From Rhizobium sp. Q54 (GTDB taxonomy: Bacteria; Pseudomonadota; Alphaproteobacteria; Rhizobiales; Beijerinckiaceae): 8,024 nt of DNA. Numbering within the stretch: position 1 is the first letter of the stretch; every line of letters starts with the position of its first letter. The DNA is taken from positions 1-8,024 of the forward strand of contig CAMDOY010000156.1 of NCBI GenBank assembly GCA_945903655.1. The letters are read 5' to 3'. Position numbers and translations under genes: made by a program. Of the stretch, positions 1 through 5,756 are shown one piece after another. The notes below the pieces were generated by a model. It worked only from the letters and a program-made list of their open reading frames with translations. It was not told the DNA's origin and made no database searches.

Positions 1-331
1 GATAGTTCGCGGTGATGCAAAGGATGCCCTTGCTGGCGAAGAAGCGGCCGAGATTGCTGAAGAAGGCGCCATCCTGCCGCTTGTCGCCCCCCGAGAAGCC
101 GCCGCCGGGGATGTAGATCACGATGGGCGCGCCCTTGAGGCCAGGCGTCGTGTAGACATCATATTGCTGGCGAGGATGCTCCCCATAGGGCTGGTCAAGA
201 TGCTCGATCACACCGCTCACCGGCTCGACCAGCGGCGCGAACATGGCCTTGCTGCGCAGGTTCATCTCCAGGGTGGCGCCCGGCCCCATCTCCTTGAGGG
301 CGCGGCGAATCTCCTGCGGCATCGGCGACAT
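1..331 (-). CDS. alpha/beta hydrolase (carboxylesterase-like), N-terminal part, cut by window edge
   Basis: The 110 visible residues look like the start of an alpha/beta-hydrolase of the esterase/BD-FAE/kynurenine formamidase-like type. About 60 residues of helical leader precede a YDVY stretch (57-60). The first core strand APIVIYI follows and runs into PGGGFSGGDK (75-84), then a helix FFSNLGRFFASKG and the next strand ILCITANY at the edge. The GGG element is the oxyanion-hole motif, normally HGGG, but the His is replaced by Pro75. The catalytic Ser (GxSxG), Asp and His would lie beyond the window and cannot be checked. The start at 331 is supported by GAGGAA (complement of 337-342) five bases upstream. 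It is divergent from the SnoaL-like gene with 134 bases between them. In this setting it could hydrolyse an ester or a ring-cleavage product, which is inference. Confidence 0.85.
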   Translation of the reverse strand, partial: MSPMPQEIRRALKEMGPGATLEMNLRSKAMFAPLVEPVSGVIEHLDQPYGEHPRQQYDVYTTPGLKGAPIVIYIPGGGFSGGDKRQDGAFFSNLGRFFASKGILCITANY

Positions 332-451
332 GACGTTTCCTCATCAAGGCGCGCAGGATCAACCCGCACGCTCTCCCCTGAATTGATGTTTCGTGATAGG
401 CTAGAGAGCATGAGGGATCGGGTCAAGACGAGCCGCCAGTCCAAAAGCCTC

Positions 452-458
452 AAGGGAG
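452..458 (+). promoter_or_regulatory. ribosome binding site that decides the SnoaL-like start
   Basis: AAGGGAG ends 7 bases before the ATG at 466 but only 1 base before the ATG at 460. Normal Shine-Dalgarno spacing therefore favours 466 over the longer in-frame start. Confidence 0.6.
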
Positions 459-465
459 CATGGCC

Positions 466-1056
466 ATGAGCGTGACAGAAGATCGCCAACAGATTCGCGA
501 CGTCATTGAAAGCTGGGCCATCTGGCGGGATTCCGGGGATTGGGAGAATCTGCGGACCTGCTGGCACGAGGGCGCGATCATGAACGCCACCTGGTTTCAG
601 GGCTCCTCCGACATGTTCATGGACAACGCCCGCAAGGCCTTCGAAAAGGGTGGGCCCGCCTTCAGCGTGCATTTTCTGGGCGGGACCTCCATCGAACTGC
701 GCGGAACGCGCGCCGTGGCCCAGACCAAGATGATGATCTCGTCGCGCGACACCATGGACGGGGTCGCCTGCGACGTGGTCTGCACCGGGCGATTCTACGA
801 CCTCTTCGAGAAGCGCGAGGGGCGCTGGGCCATCGTCGAGCGCCAGCCCATCTATGAGAAGGACCGGCTGGACGCTCTCGATCCCCTGCAGTTCCCCGCC
901 TTCGATCAGGACCTCCTGCAAAGCTTCCCCATGGGCTACCGGCACCTCGCCTATATCCAGTCCAAGCGCGGGTTGCCGGTGAAGCGCGACATGCCGGGCC
1001 TGCGCGGGCCGGAGGTGGAAGCGCTCTATGCGCGGGGCCGCGCCTGGCTGGCGTGA
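466..1056 (+). CDS. SnoaL-like / nuclear transport factor 2 family protein
   Basis: A 196-residue protein of the NTF2/SnoaL-like cone fold. The N-terminal helices carry the usual pattern (RQQIRDVIESWAIWRDSGDW, then a Cys-Trp-His-Glu-Gly stretch). Alternating strands follow: a strand with FSVHFLGG near 66-73, TRAVAQTKMMI, then VVCTGRFYDLFEKREGRWAI. Family members include polyketide cyclases, dehydratases, isomerases and small subunits of ring hydroxylases; no clear catalytic set assigns a reaction here. It is longer than the usual 130-150 residues: about 60 C-terminal residues (from the QFPAFDQ region on) form an extension ending in RGRAWLA. I place the start at 466 because of ribosome-site spacing; 460 is the alternative and adds two residues. 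It is tail-to-tail with the VOC gene, 36 bases apart. An accessory role in aromatic catabolism is suggested only by neighbours. Confidence 0.85.
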   Translation: MSVTEDRQQIRDVIESWAIWRDSGDWENLRTCWHEGAIMNATWFQGSSDMFMDNARKAFEKGGPAFSVHFLGGTSIELRGTRAVAQTKMMISSRDTMDGVACDVVCTGRFYDLFEKREGRWAIVERQPIYEKDRLDALDPLQFPAFDQDLLQSFPMGYRHLAYIQSKRGLPVKRDMPGLRGPEVEALYARGRAWLA

Positions 1057-1092
1057 GCGCAGACGCGCTTCAGCACGAGCAGAATCGCGGCC

Positions 1093-1671
1093 TCAACCGC
1101 CCGCGAGCGCCCGGCCATGGGCCGCGATCTTGCGGGCGACGTCGGCGTGGTAGTCCTCGATGGGCTTGAAGCCGGGCGCCGCGCGGCAGAAGGCCTCCGC
1201 CTCCGCCATGACCTCGGCGGCGGGGCGCGAGAGGTCCAGCAGCTCGATGCAGGGCTGGGAGATGTACCAGGGCGTATCGCAGAAGACCTCGACCCGGTTG
1301 CCCTCGGGATCGCGGAAATAGAAGGCGAAGGCGTTGCCGTGGTTGGTGCCACGCATGTCATGCACGCCCGGCTCATCCTTTACCCGGCGCCACACCGTCT
1401 GCACATCCTCAAGGCGCGGCACGCGGAAGGAGAGCTGGTTGACGTGATTGAAGCCAGTCGCGTCCGGGCGGCCCGACACGAGGGCCACCTGATGATGGTC
1501 GCTGGGGTCCCAGGTTGTGAAGACGATGTCGAGGCCGCGCACCACGCCCCGGTCCGTCTCGGTGAAGCCGAGTACGCGGGTGTAGAAATCCACCATGCGC
1601 GGCAGATCCACGCAATGCAGCCCCACATGGCTGAAGGAGAGCTTCACGGGAGCGGGCTTCAGATCGTCCAT
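1093..1671 (-). CDS. VOC-family protein, probable single-domain type I extradiol dioxygenase
   Basis: A 192-residue protein with two VOC (glyoxalase/bleomycin resistance/dioxygenase) beta-alpha-beta modules. The first starts at FSHVGLHCVD and the second at FNHVNQLSFRV. Residues line up with the type I extradiol dioxygenase site as I know it from BphC: metal ligands His15, His76 and Glu128 (in DPEGNRVEVF), catalytic Tyr118 ten residues before the Glu as in BphC, and His59/His60 before the second ligand. His111 may match another active-site His. This points to an Fe(II) or Mn(II) enzyme cleaving a catechol-like ring, although VOC proteins also include isomerases, epimerases and resistance proteins. 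About 55 C-terminal residues after the second module form a helical tail. The start at 1671 has GGGAAG about 7 bases upstream; a longer in-frame extension to 1818 would run into the permease gene and lacks domain similarity. It is divergent from the permease-dioxygenase operon. Confidence 0.88.
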   Translation of the reverse strand: MDDLKPAPVKLSFSHVGLHCVDLPRMVDFYTRVLGFTETDRGVVRGLDIVFTTWDPSDHHQVALVSGRPDATGFNHVNQLSFRVPRLEDVQTVWRRVKDEPGVHDMRGTNHGNAFAFYFRDPEGNRVEVFCDTPWYISQPCIELLDLSRPAAEVMAEAEAFCRAAPGFKPIEDYHADVARKIAAHGRALAGG

Positions 1672-1737
1672 CTTGTTCTTCCCATCAGGCCGGGGGCGGT
1701 CGAACCGGCGCCGGATCACGCCGAAGTTAACACCGGT

Positions 1738-1766
1738 TTGCGCTGGCGCGCCACCCATCCTATCCT
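1738..1766 (+). promoter_or_regulatory. candidate sigma70-type promoter for the permease operon
   Basis: TTGCGC (1738-1743) and TATCCT (1761-1766) are 17 bases apart, the standard spacing. Transcription would be expected to start near 1772-1774, essentially at the ATG at 1773, so the mRNA may be leaderless. This fits the lack of any Shine-Dalgarno-like sequence before that ATG. The call is by eye from consensus matching. Confidence 0.4.
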
Positions 1767-1772
1767 GCTTCC

Positions 1773-2732
1773 ATGACGACACCAGAGGCGAAGCCCGACC
1801 CGGCCCCAGACCTTCCACCCCCTGCAGGCCCGGCCCTGAGGCGCAGCGCCCGGCTGAACCTGGCCTTCGACGCCTGGCTCTCCCCGGCGGCGCAGGCGAT
1901 TTTCTTCGTCTCCATCGGCTCCTTGATGCTGGTGGTCATGGCGGCGGCGGTGAAGTCCATGGGCGACCGGATCCCCAGCTTCGAGCTGCTGTTCTTCCGC
2001 TCCGCCATCGGGTTTTTGCTGGTCCTGCCGATTTTCATCAAGAACCCGCTGGAGCCCCTGCAGACGAAACGCCCCATGATGCATCTGGTGCGCGGCGCCC
2101 TGGGCGCAGGGGGCAACGCCTGCTTCTTCTGGACCATCACCCATATGCTGCTCGCCGATTCCATGGCGCTGCAATTCTCCCGCCCCCTCTTCATGATCCC
2201 GCTGGCGATCTTCTTTCTGGGCGAGCGCGTGCCCTTCAACCGCACGATGGTCTCCATCGTGGGTTTCGTGGGCATCCTGCTCTATGCCCGCCCCTTCACC
2301 AGCGGCTTTGACGCCAATGCGCTGGTGGGGGCGACGGGCGCCATGTTCGGCGGTCTGGTGGTGGTGAGCATCAAGAAGCTCGCCAAGACCGAACCGACCC
2401 GCGTGATCATGTTCTACTACGCCTTCTGGAATGCGCTCATTGCGCTGATTCCCACGCTCTTCATCTGGGTCCAGCCCGAAGGCTGGGAATGGGCCATGCT
2501 GACGCTCATCGGATTTCTGGGCATTTCCGGGCAGGCGCTCATCACCAAGGGGCTGACCCTGGGCGACGCCAGCGCTTTGGCGCCGCTGGATTATTCGCGC
2601 ATCGTCTATGCGGCGCTCCTCGGCTTCATCCTGTTTGGAGAGATTCCGGGCGTCTGGAGTTTCGCGGGAATGGCGATTATTGTGGCCTCCTCGATTTATC
2701 TGGTGATGACCGAAAAGAAGCGCGCCGCCTGA
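1773..2732 (+). CDS. DMT-superfamily permease with two EamA domains
   Basis: A 319-residue inner-membrane protein of the drug/metabolite transporter superfamily. A Pro/Ala-rich cytoplasmic leader of about 35 residues is followed by about ten hydrophobic segments, beginning with AIFFVSIGSLMLVVMAAAV (about 42-60) and ending at AIIVASSIYLVM (about 301-312), then a basic tail EKKRAA. The two EamA repeats end with the hallmark motifs LGERVP (149-154) and FGEIPG (288-293). DMT members move small metabolites, often outward; substrate and direction cannot be read here. The gene is 20 bases upstream of the LigB-like dioxygenase on the same strand and surely cotranscribed with it, so its substrate may be the ring compound, its precursor or a product. 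No ribosome site precedes the ATG. A later Met (51 or 55) would remove the first membrane segment, so I keep 1773. Confidence 0.93.
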   Translation: MTTPEAKPDPAPDLPPPAGPALRRSARLNLAFDAWLSPAAQAIFFVSIGSLMLVVMAAAVKSMGDRIPSFELLFFRSAIGFLLVLPIFIKNPLEPLQTKRPMMHLVRGALGAGGNACFFWTITHMLLADSMALQFSRPLFMIPLAIFFLGERVPFNRTMVSIVGFVGILLYARPFTSGFDANALVGATGAMFGGLVVVSIKKLAKTEPTRVIMFYYAFWNALIALIPTLFIWVQPEGWEWAMLTLIGFLGISGQALITKGLTLGDASALAPLDYSRIVYAALLGFILFGEIPGVWSFAGMAIIVASSIYLVMTEKKRAA

Positions 2733-2752
2733 GCGGCGCACGGGAGTGAGAC

Positions 2753-3763
2753 ATGGCGAAAATCGTTCTGGGCATGGTGAGTTCGCACGGACCTCTCCTC
2801 ATTACGCCCCCTGAACTGTGGACTGGCCGCATCGAGGCGGACCGGCGCAACCCCGCCCTGTTCTACCGGGGCAAGACCTATGGCTTCGACGCCCTTGTGG
2901 AGGCCCGCGCCAGCGAGAATCTGGAGCCGGAACTGGCGCTGGAGGTGCGGCAGCATCGCTTCGACGCCTGCCAGAAGGCCATCGCCGAGATGGGCCGGGC
3001 CTATGCGGAGGTTCGCCCCGACGTCACCGTCATGATCGGCAACGACCAGATGGAGATCATGGGCGACGAGAACCAGCCCTCCTTCATGGTCTATTTCGGT
3101 GAGAGCATGGACAATGTGCCCTTCAGCGACGAGCAGAAAGAGCGCCTTGGCCCCGGCGTGGCCCTCGCCGAGCCCAACCATCACCCCGCAGTCAGGCGCA
3201 CCCATCCAGGCTGCCCGGAGCTGGCGCTGCACCTGATCGACCGGCTGATGGGCCAGGGCTTTGACCTCGCGACATCGAACCGCCTGCCCGAGCGGCGCGA
3301 ATCGCGGCTCACCGGCCTGCCCCACGCCTTCGGCTATTACTACCAGCGCATCATGGACAATGATCCGCCGACCGTGCCGGTCTTCGTCAACACTTTCTAT
3401 CCCCCCAACCAGGCGCGCATCTTCCGCTGCCATGCGCTGGGAACGGCCATCGCGGAGGCCGTCGAGGGCTGGGACAAGGACCTGCGCGTGGCGATTCTGG
3501 GATCGGGCGGCATGACCCATTTCGTGGTGGACGAGCCCTTCGACCGGCGCTTCCTCGCGGCCTTCCATCAAGAGGATTCCACCGACCTCTTCGCCCTGCC
3601 CGAGAACCTCTTCCACTCCGGCAATTCGGAATTGAAAAACTGGGTGCCCGTGCGCGCCGCCATGCAGCACGCGGGCCTGCCCTTCACCCTGCTGGACTAC
3701 CAGCCGCTCTACCGCTCCATGGCGGGCACGGGCAGCGGCATGGGCTTCGGCTACTGGATGTGA
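2753..3763 (+). CDS. class III (LigB-type) extradiol ring-cleavage dioxygenase
   Basis: A 336-residue protein of the LigB/class III extradiol dioxygenase family, non-heme Fe(II) enzymes that open catecholic rings next to the hydroxyls. Comparison by eye with the beta subunit of protocatechuate 4,5-dioxygenase gives His12 (SSHGP) for iron ligand His12, Glu293 (GNSELKNW) for Glu242, His256 (GSGGMTHF) for catalytic His195 and His191 (LPHAFG) for His127. The second iron-ligand His (His61, in NDH) is replaced by Gln99 in IGNDQMEIM. I recall GNDQ in relatives annotated as protocatechuate dioxygenases, so this probably marks a subfamily. The conserved VFVNTFYPPNQ block is present at 210-220. No separate LigA-like small subunit is seen. 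GGAG six bases before the ATG fixes the start. The substrate is unknown; with the metal-site change another ring cleavage or a non-dioxygenase reaction is possible. Confidence 0.88.
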   Translation: MAKIVLGMVSSHGPLLITPPELWTGRIEADRRNPALFYRGKTYGFDALVEARASENLEPELALEVRQHRFDACQKAIAEMGRAYAEVRPDVTVMIGNDQMEIMGDENQPSFMVYFGESMDNVPFSDEQKERLGPGVALAEPNHHPAVRRTHPGCPELALHLIDRLMGQGFDLATSNRLPERRESRLTGLPHAFGYYYQRIMDNDPPTVPVFVNTFYPPNQARIFRCHALGTAIAEAVEGWDKDLRVAILGSGGMTHFVVDEPFDRRFLAAFHQEDSTDLFALPENLFHSGNSELKNWVPVRAAMQHAGLPFTLLDYQPLYRSMAGTGSGMGFGYWM

Positions 3764-3780
3764 GGGGCGCGCGCGCCCCT
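3763..3780. terminator. perfect 18-bp palindrome between convergent genes, possible bidirectional terminator
   Basis: AGGGGCGCGCGCGCCCCT is its own reverse complement and can form a 7-bp GC-only-but-one stem with a CGCG loop. It overlaps the last base of the LigB-like stop (3761-3763) and the first two bases of the DUF3833-like stop on the other strand (3779-3781). On the plus strand it is followed only by ATTT and on the minus strand by no T-run, so a classical intrinsic terminator is only partly supported. Position and symmetry make a transcription block for both genes the likeliest role. Confidence 0.5.
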
Positions 3781-4291
3781 ATTTCCGCCGCATCACGAGT
3801 TCGACCTCGCCGACCTTGATGAAGCCGAAGACATAGACCGAGGCCGTGTTGCGGACGGTCTTCGCGTCGATCTTTTCGAGCCGGTCGCGGAAGGCGAGAT
3901 CATAGCCGCCGATGCGCGCGGTATAGCCAAACTGCATGGAGCCATCAGCTGAGGTGGTGACCGCTGCGGGCTCCCTGACGTCTTCGCGCAGACCCGACCA
4001 GGTCCCCACTCCGGTCTTGGTGAAGACCCAGGTCTTCTGGTCCTTCTCGCCATCGGAATAGACGAAATCCTCGTGCAGACGCAGCACCTTGCCGTCGAAG
4101 GTTCCCTTCATCTTCACGGTCAGGCCGCGTTCCGAGCCGGTCCAGCTATTGCGGAACCGCCCCTCCGCCACGAGATTTCCCTTGAAGAACTGTTCCAGGC
4201 GCAGGGGCTCGGCCTGCGCCGGCGCGCTCGCCCCGAAAAGCGAGACCCCAAGGGCGGCGAGAGCGGTGACGACGGATCTGCGTGACGACAT
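3779..4291 (-). CDS. DUF3833-family secreted protein
   Basis: A 170-residue protein with a Sec signal peptide: basic MSSRRS, a hydrophobic core ALAALGVSLFG and an AQA|EP cleavage site after residue 27. The mature part follows the DUF3833 pattern: LEQFFKG...EGRFRN near the start, KMKGTFDGKVLRLHEDFVYSD with DGE, a KTWVFTKTG...WSG strand pair, and a terminal block NTASVYVFGFIKVGEVELVM. Alternating strands suggest a small beta-barrel. Family function is unknown. Most DUF3833 proteins I recall are lipoproteins with a lipobox Cys; here there is none, so a soluble periplasmic form is inferred. The start at 4291 is chosen by the signal peptide; only a weak GGGGG lies upstream. A longer in-frame version would put about 90 Arg-rich residues before the signal and is rejected. 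Confidence 0.82.
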   Translation of the reverse strand: MSSRRSVVTALAALGVSLFGASAPAQAEPLRLEQFFKGNLVAEGRFRNSWTGSERGLTVKMKGTFDGKVLRLHEDFVYSDGEKDQKTWVFTKTGVGTWSGLREDVREPAAVTTSADGSMQFGYTARIGGYDLAFRDRLEKIDAKTVRNTASVYVFGFIKVGEVELVMRRK

Positions 4292-4315
4292 GGAAAGCCC
4301 CCGGACTTGCGGTAC

Positions 4316-4353
4316 CCATTGGCTACGCATGAGCCACGGCGCCGGACCAATGG
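4316..4353. repeat. 7-bp inverted repeat in the DUF3833/DUF6134 divergent region
   Basis: CCATTGG (4316-4322) and CCAATGG (4347-4353) are exact reverse complements 24 bases apart, and the spacer holds GGCT...AGCC and CGGCGCCG symmetries. It lies 25-62 bases upstream of the DUF3833-like start. It could be an operator or a 5' leader hairpin, but short inverted repeats arise by chance in GC-rich DNA. Confidence 0.25.
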
Positions 4354-4378
4354 AAGGCCGTCCCCACGCGCTGTTGAA

Positions 4379-4407
4379 TTGACCGCGAGGGTCCCGCCGC
4401 CTAACAA
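4379..4407 (+). promoter_or_regulatory. candidate sigma70-type promoter for the DUF6134-like gene
   Basis: TTGACC (4379-4384) and TAACAA (4402-4407) are separated by 17 bases. The predicted transcript start near 4414 would leave a leader of about 20 bases containing GGAAAA (4422-4427), a weak ribosome site before the ATG at 4434. Found by eye against the consensus. Confidence 0.45.
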
Positions 4408-4433
4408 GAGCCATTCTTGACCGGAAAACCCTG

Positions 4434-5090
4434 ATGCTGGATCGACGTCTCTTCCTGGGCGGAGCCTGCGCAAGCCTGTGTCTGCCTGAGGCGGCAAGCG
4501 CCAACCTGCGCCTGCCCACAGGTGATCGGATAGCCTTCTCCGTGCTTCGGGCGGGCAGCGACATCGGCGCCCATGTGGTGACCTTCGCCCGCAGCGGCGA
4601 CGAGGTGACCGTTCAGGTGGCGATTGATCTCGTGGTCAGGCTGGGGCCGGTGCCGGTGTATCGCTATGAACATCGCGCCACCGAAATCTGGAACGGCGGC
4701 GCTTTCCGCTCCCTGGACGCCCAAACCAATGACGATGGCAAGCGCCTCACCGTGAAGGCGCAGCGCCTCGCCAACGCCGTGAGCGTGGCCTCATCGAACA
4801 AGGGAAACTACGAGGCGCCCGCCAACGCCCTGCCCTCCACCCACTGGAACCGGCGCATGCTGGATGGACCCTTCTTCAACACCCAGACGGGCGAACTTCT
4901 GAGCAACGCGGTCACCCCGCGCGGCGCCACCACCGTTGAGACCAGTTCAGGCCGCAAGATCAACGTGCGCCGTTTCGAGATCGTCGGGCCCATCACGCTG
5001 GAGAGCTGGTACGACGATCAGCAGACCTGGGCGGGCCTGCAGTTCAAGGGCAAGGACGGGTCGCAGATCCTCTACAAGCGGCAGGACTAA
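4434..5090 (+). CDS. DUF6134-family secreted protein with Tat-like signal
   Basis: A 218-residue exported protein of unknown function. The N-terminus MLDRRLFLGG has twin arginines followed by LFLG, close to the Tat consensus, then a short hydrophobic stretch and a likely cleavage at ASA|N near residue 23. The mature part is beta-rich and matches the DUF6134 pattern as I know it: GDRIAFSVLRAGSDIGAHVV, a VPVYRYEHRATEIWNGGAFRSL block, a TNDDGK turn, STHWNRRML, and a C-terminal ITLESWYDDQQTWAGLQFKG that resembles outer-membrane or periplasmic beta-barrel-like proteins. A weak GGAA precedes the ATG, and a candidate promoter is placed about 30 bases upstream of it. It is divergent from the DUF3833-like secreted protein. 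Only 4 bases separate its stop from that of the glutathione transferase on the opposite strand. No catalytic residues can be named. Confidence 0.8.
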   Translation: MLDRRLFLGGACASLCLPEAASANLRLPTGDRIAFSVLRAGSDIGAHVVTFARSGDEVTVQVAIDLVVRLGPVPVYRYEHRATEIWNGGAFRSLDAQTNDDGKRLTVKAQRLANAVSVASSNKGNYEAPANALPSTHWNRRMLDGPFFNTQTGELLSNAVTPRGATTVETSSGRKINVRRFEIVGPITLESWYDDQQTWAGLQFKGKDGSQILYKRQD

Positions 5091-5094
5091 AGCT

Positions 5095-5733
5095 TCACCG
5101 CTTCGTCTTGAGATCCACCGACACGCCACGCTGCACGGCGGGACGGTCCATGAGGCCATCGTACCAGCGCTTCACATGCGGATAGGTCGCCAGATCGACC
5201 TCATGGCGCGGATGGCGCCAGGCCCAGCTCAGGATCGCGAAATCGGCGATGGAAAGGGCCTCGCCCGCAAAGAAGGGAACCTCCGCCAGCCGCTTCTCGG
5301 CGACCCCATAAAGACGATGGGTCTCCTTGGAATAGCGCTCCAGCCCGTAGCGACGATCCGCCTCGTCCTTCACATCGGCGAAGTGATGGCGCTGGCCCAG
5401 CATGGGGCCAAAGCCGCCCATCTGCCACATCAGCCATTCCCAGGCGGCGATGCGCGCGGGACCAGAGGGCGCCAGAAACTGGCCGGTCTTCTCGGCGAGG
5501 TAGAGCAGGATGGCGCCGGACTCGAAGACGCTGACCGGCTTCCCGCCGGGACCATCGGCGTCCCTGATGGCGGGGATGCGGTTGTTGGGGCTGATGGCAA
5601 GGAAGGCGGGATCGAATTGCTCGCCCTTGCTGATGTTGATGGGATGCACCGAATAGGGCAGACCCATCTCCTCCAGGGCGATGCTGATCTTGCGACCGTT
5701 GGGCGTGTCCCAGGTGTGCAGCTCTATGGTCAT
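5095..5733 (-). CDS. glutathione S-transferase, YfcG/YghU (Nu) type
   Basis: A 212-residue cytosolic glutathione transferase with an N-terminal thioredoxin-like domain (about 1-85) and a helical C-terminal domain. Similarity to E. coli YfcG is strong along the length: TPNGRK (10-15; Thr10 and Asn12 match YfcG Thr9 and Asn11, the glutathione-contacting residues that replace the usual Tyr/Ser/Cys), SPNNRIPAI with the cis-Pro, FESGAILLYLAEKTG with the Glu-Ser pair that holds the gamma-glutamyl group, and GPMLGQRHHF. YfcG-type enzymes are glutathione-dependent disulfide or peroxide reductases with little classical transferase activity. It is not a zeta-class maleylpyruvate isomerase, since the SSCSWR-like motif is absent. 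Its start lies 23 bases after the monooxygenase stop with GGGGG about 8 bases upstream, so the two are cotranscribed and a protective role against quinone or oxidant by-products is plausible. Confidence 0.92.
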   Translation of the reverse strand: MTIELHTWDTPNGRKISIALEEMGLPYSVHPINISKGEQFDPAFLAISPNNRIPAIRDADGPGGKPVSVFESGAILLYLAEKTGQFLAPSGPARIAAWEWLMWQMGGFGPMLGQRHHFADVKDEADRRYGLERYSKETHRLYGVAEKRLAEVPFFAGEALSIADFAILSWAWRHPRHEVDLATYPHVKRWYDGLMDRPAVQRGVSVDLKTKR

Positions 5734-5756
5734 GGCGTTTCCCCCTCAGCCAGATG

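Noticed and set aside
383..407. TTGATG and TAGGCT/TAGAGA elements as a promoter for the SnoaL-like gene
   Set aside because: The spacing (13 bases or fewer) is too short for a sigma70 promoter and the -10 matches are poor.
262..945. 227-codon minus-strand frame across the hydrolase/SnoaL region
   Set aside because: It overlaps both the hydrolase start and most of the SnoaL-like gene in other frames, has an Arg/Gly/Ala composition and shows no domain.
1746..1753. GGCGCGCC 8-bp palindrome in the spacer of the candidate permease promoter as an operator
   Set aside because: It is short, GC-only and expected by chance in this genome; no second copy was found nearby.
1716..2741. 341-codon open frame on the minus strand opposite the permease
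   Set aside because: Its translation is dominated by His, Gln, Arg, Glu and Gly without domain patterns. It is the antisense shadow of a clear membrane protein gene, and GC-rich codon bias keeps such frames open.
2696..3670. 324-codon open frame on the minus strand opposite the LigB-like gene
   Set aside because: No recognisable motif, and the plus strand carries a well-conserved enzyme with its own ribosome site.
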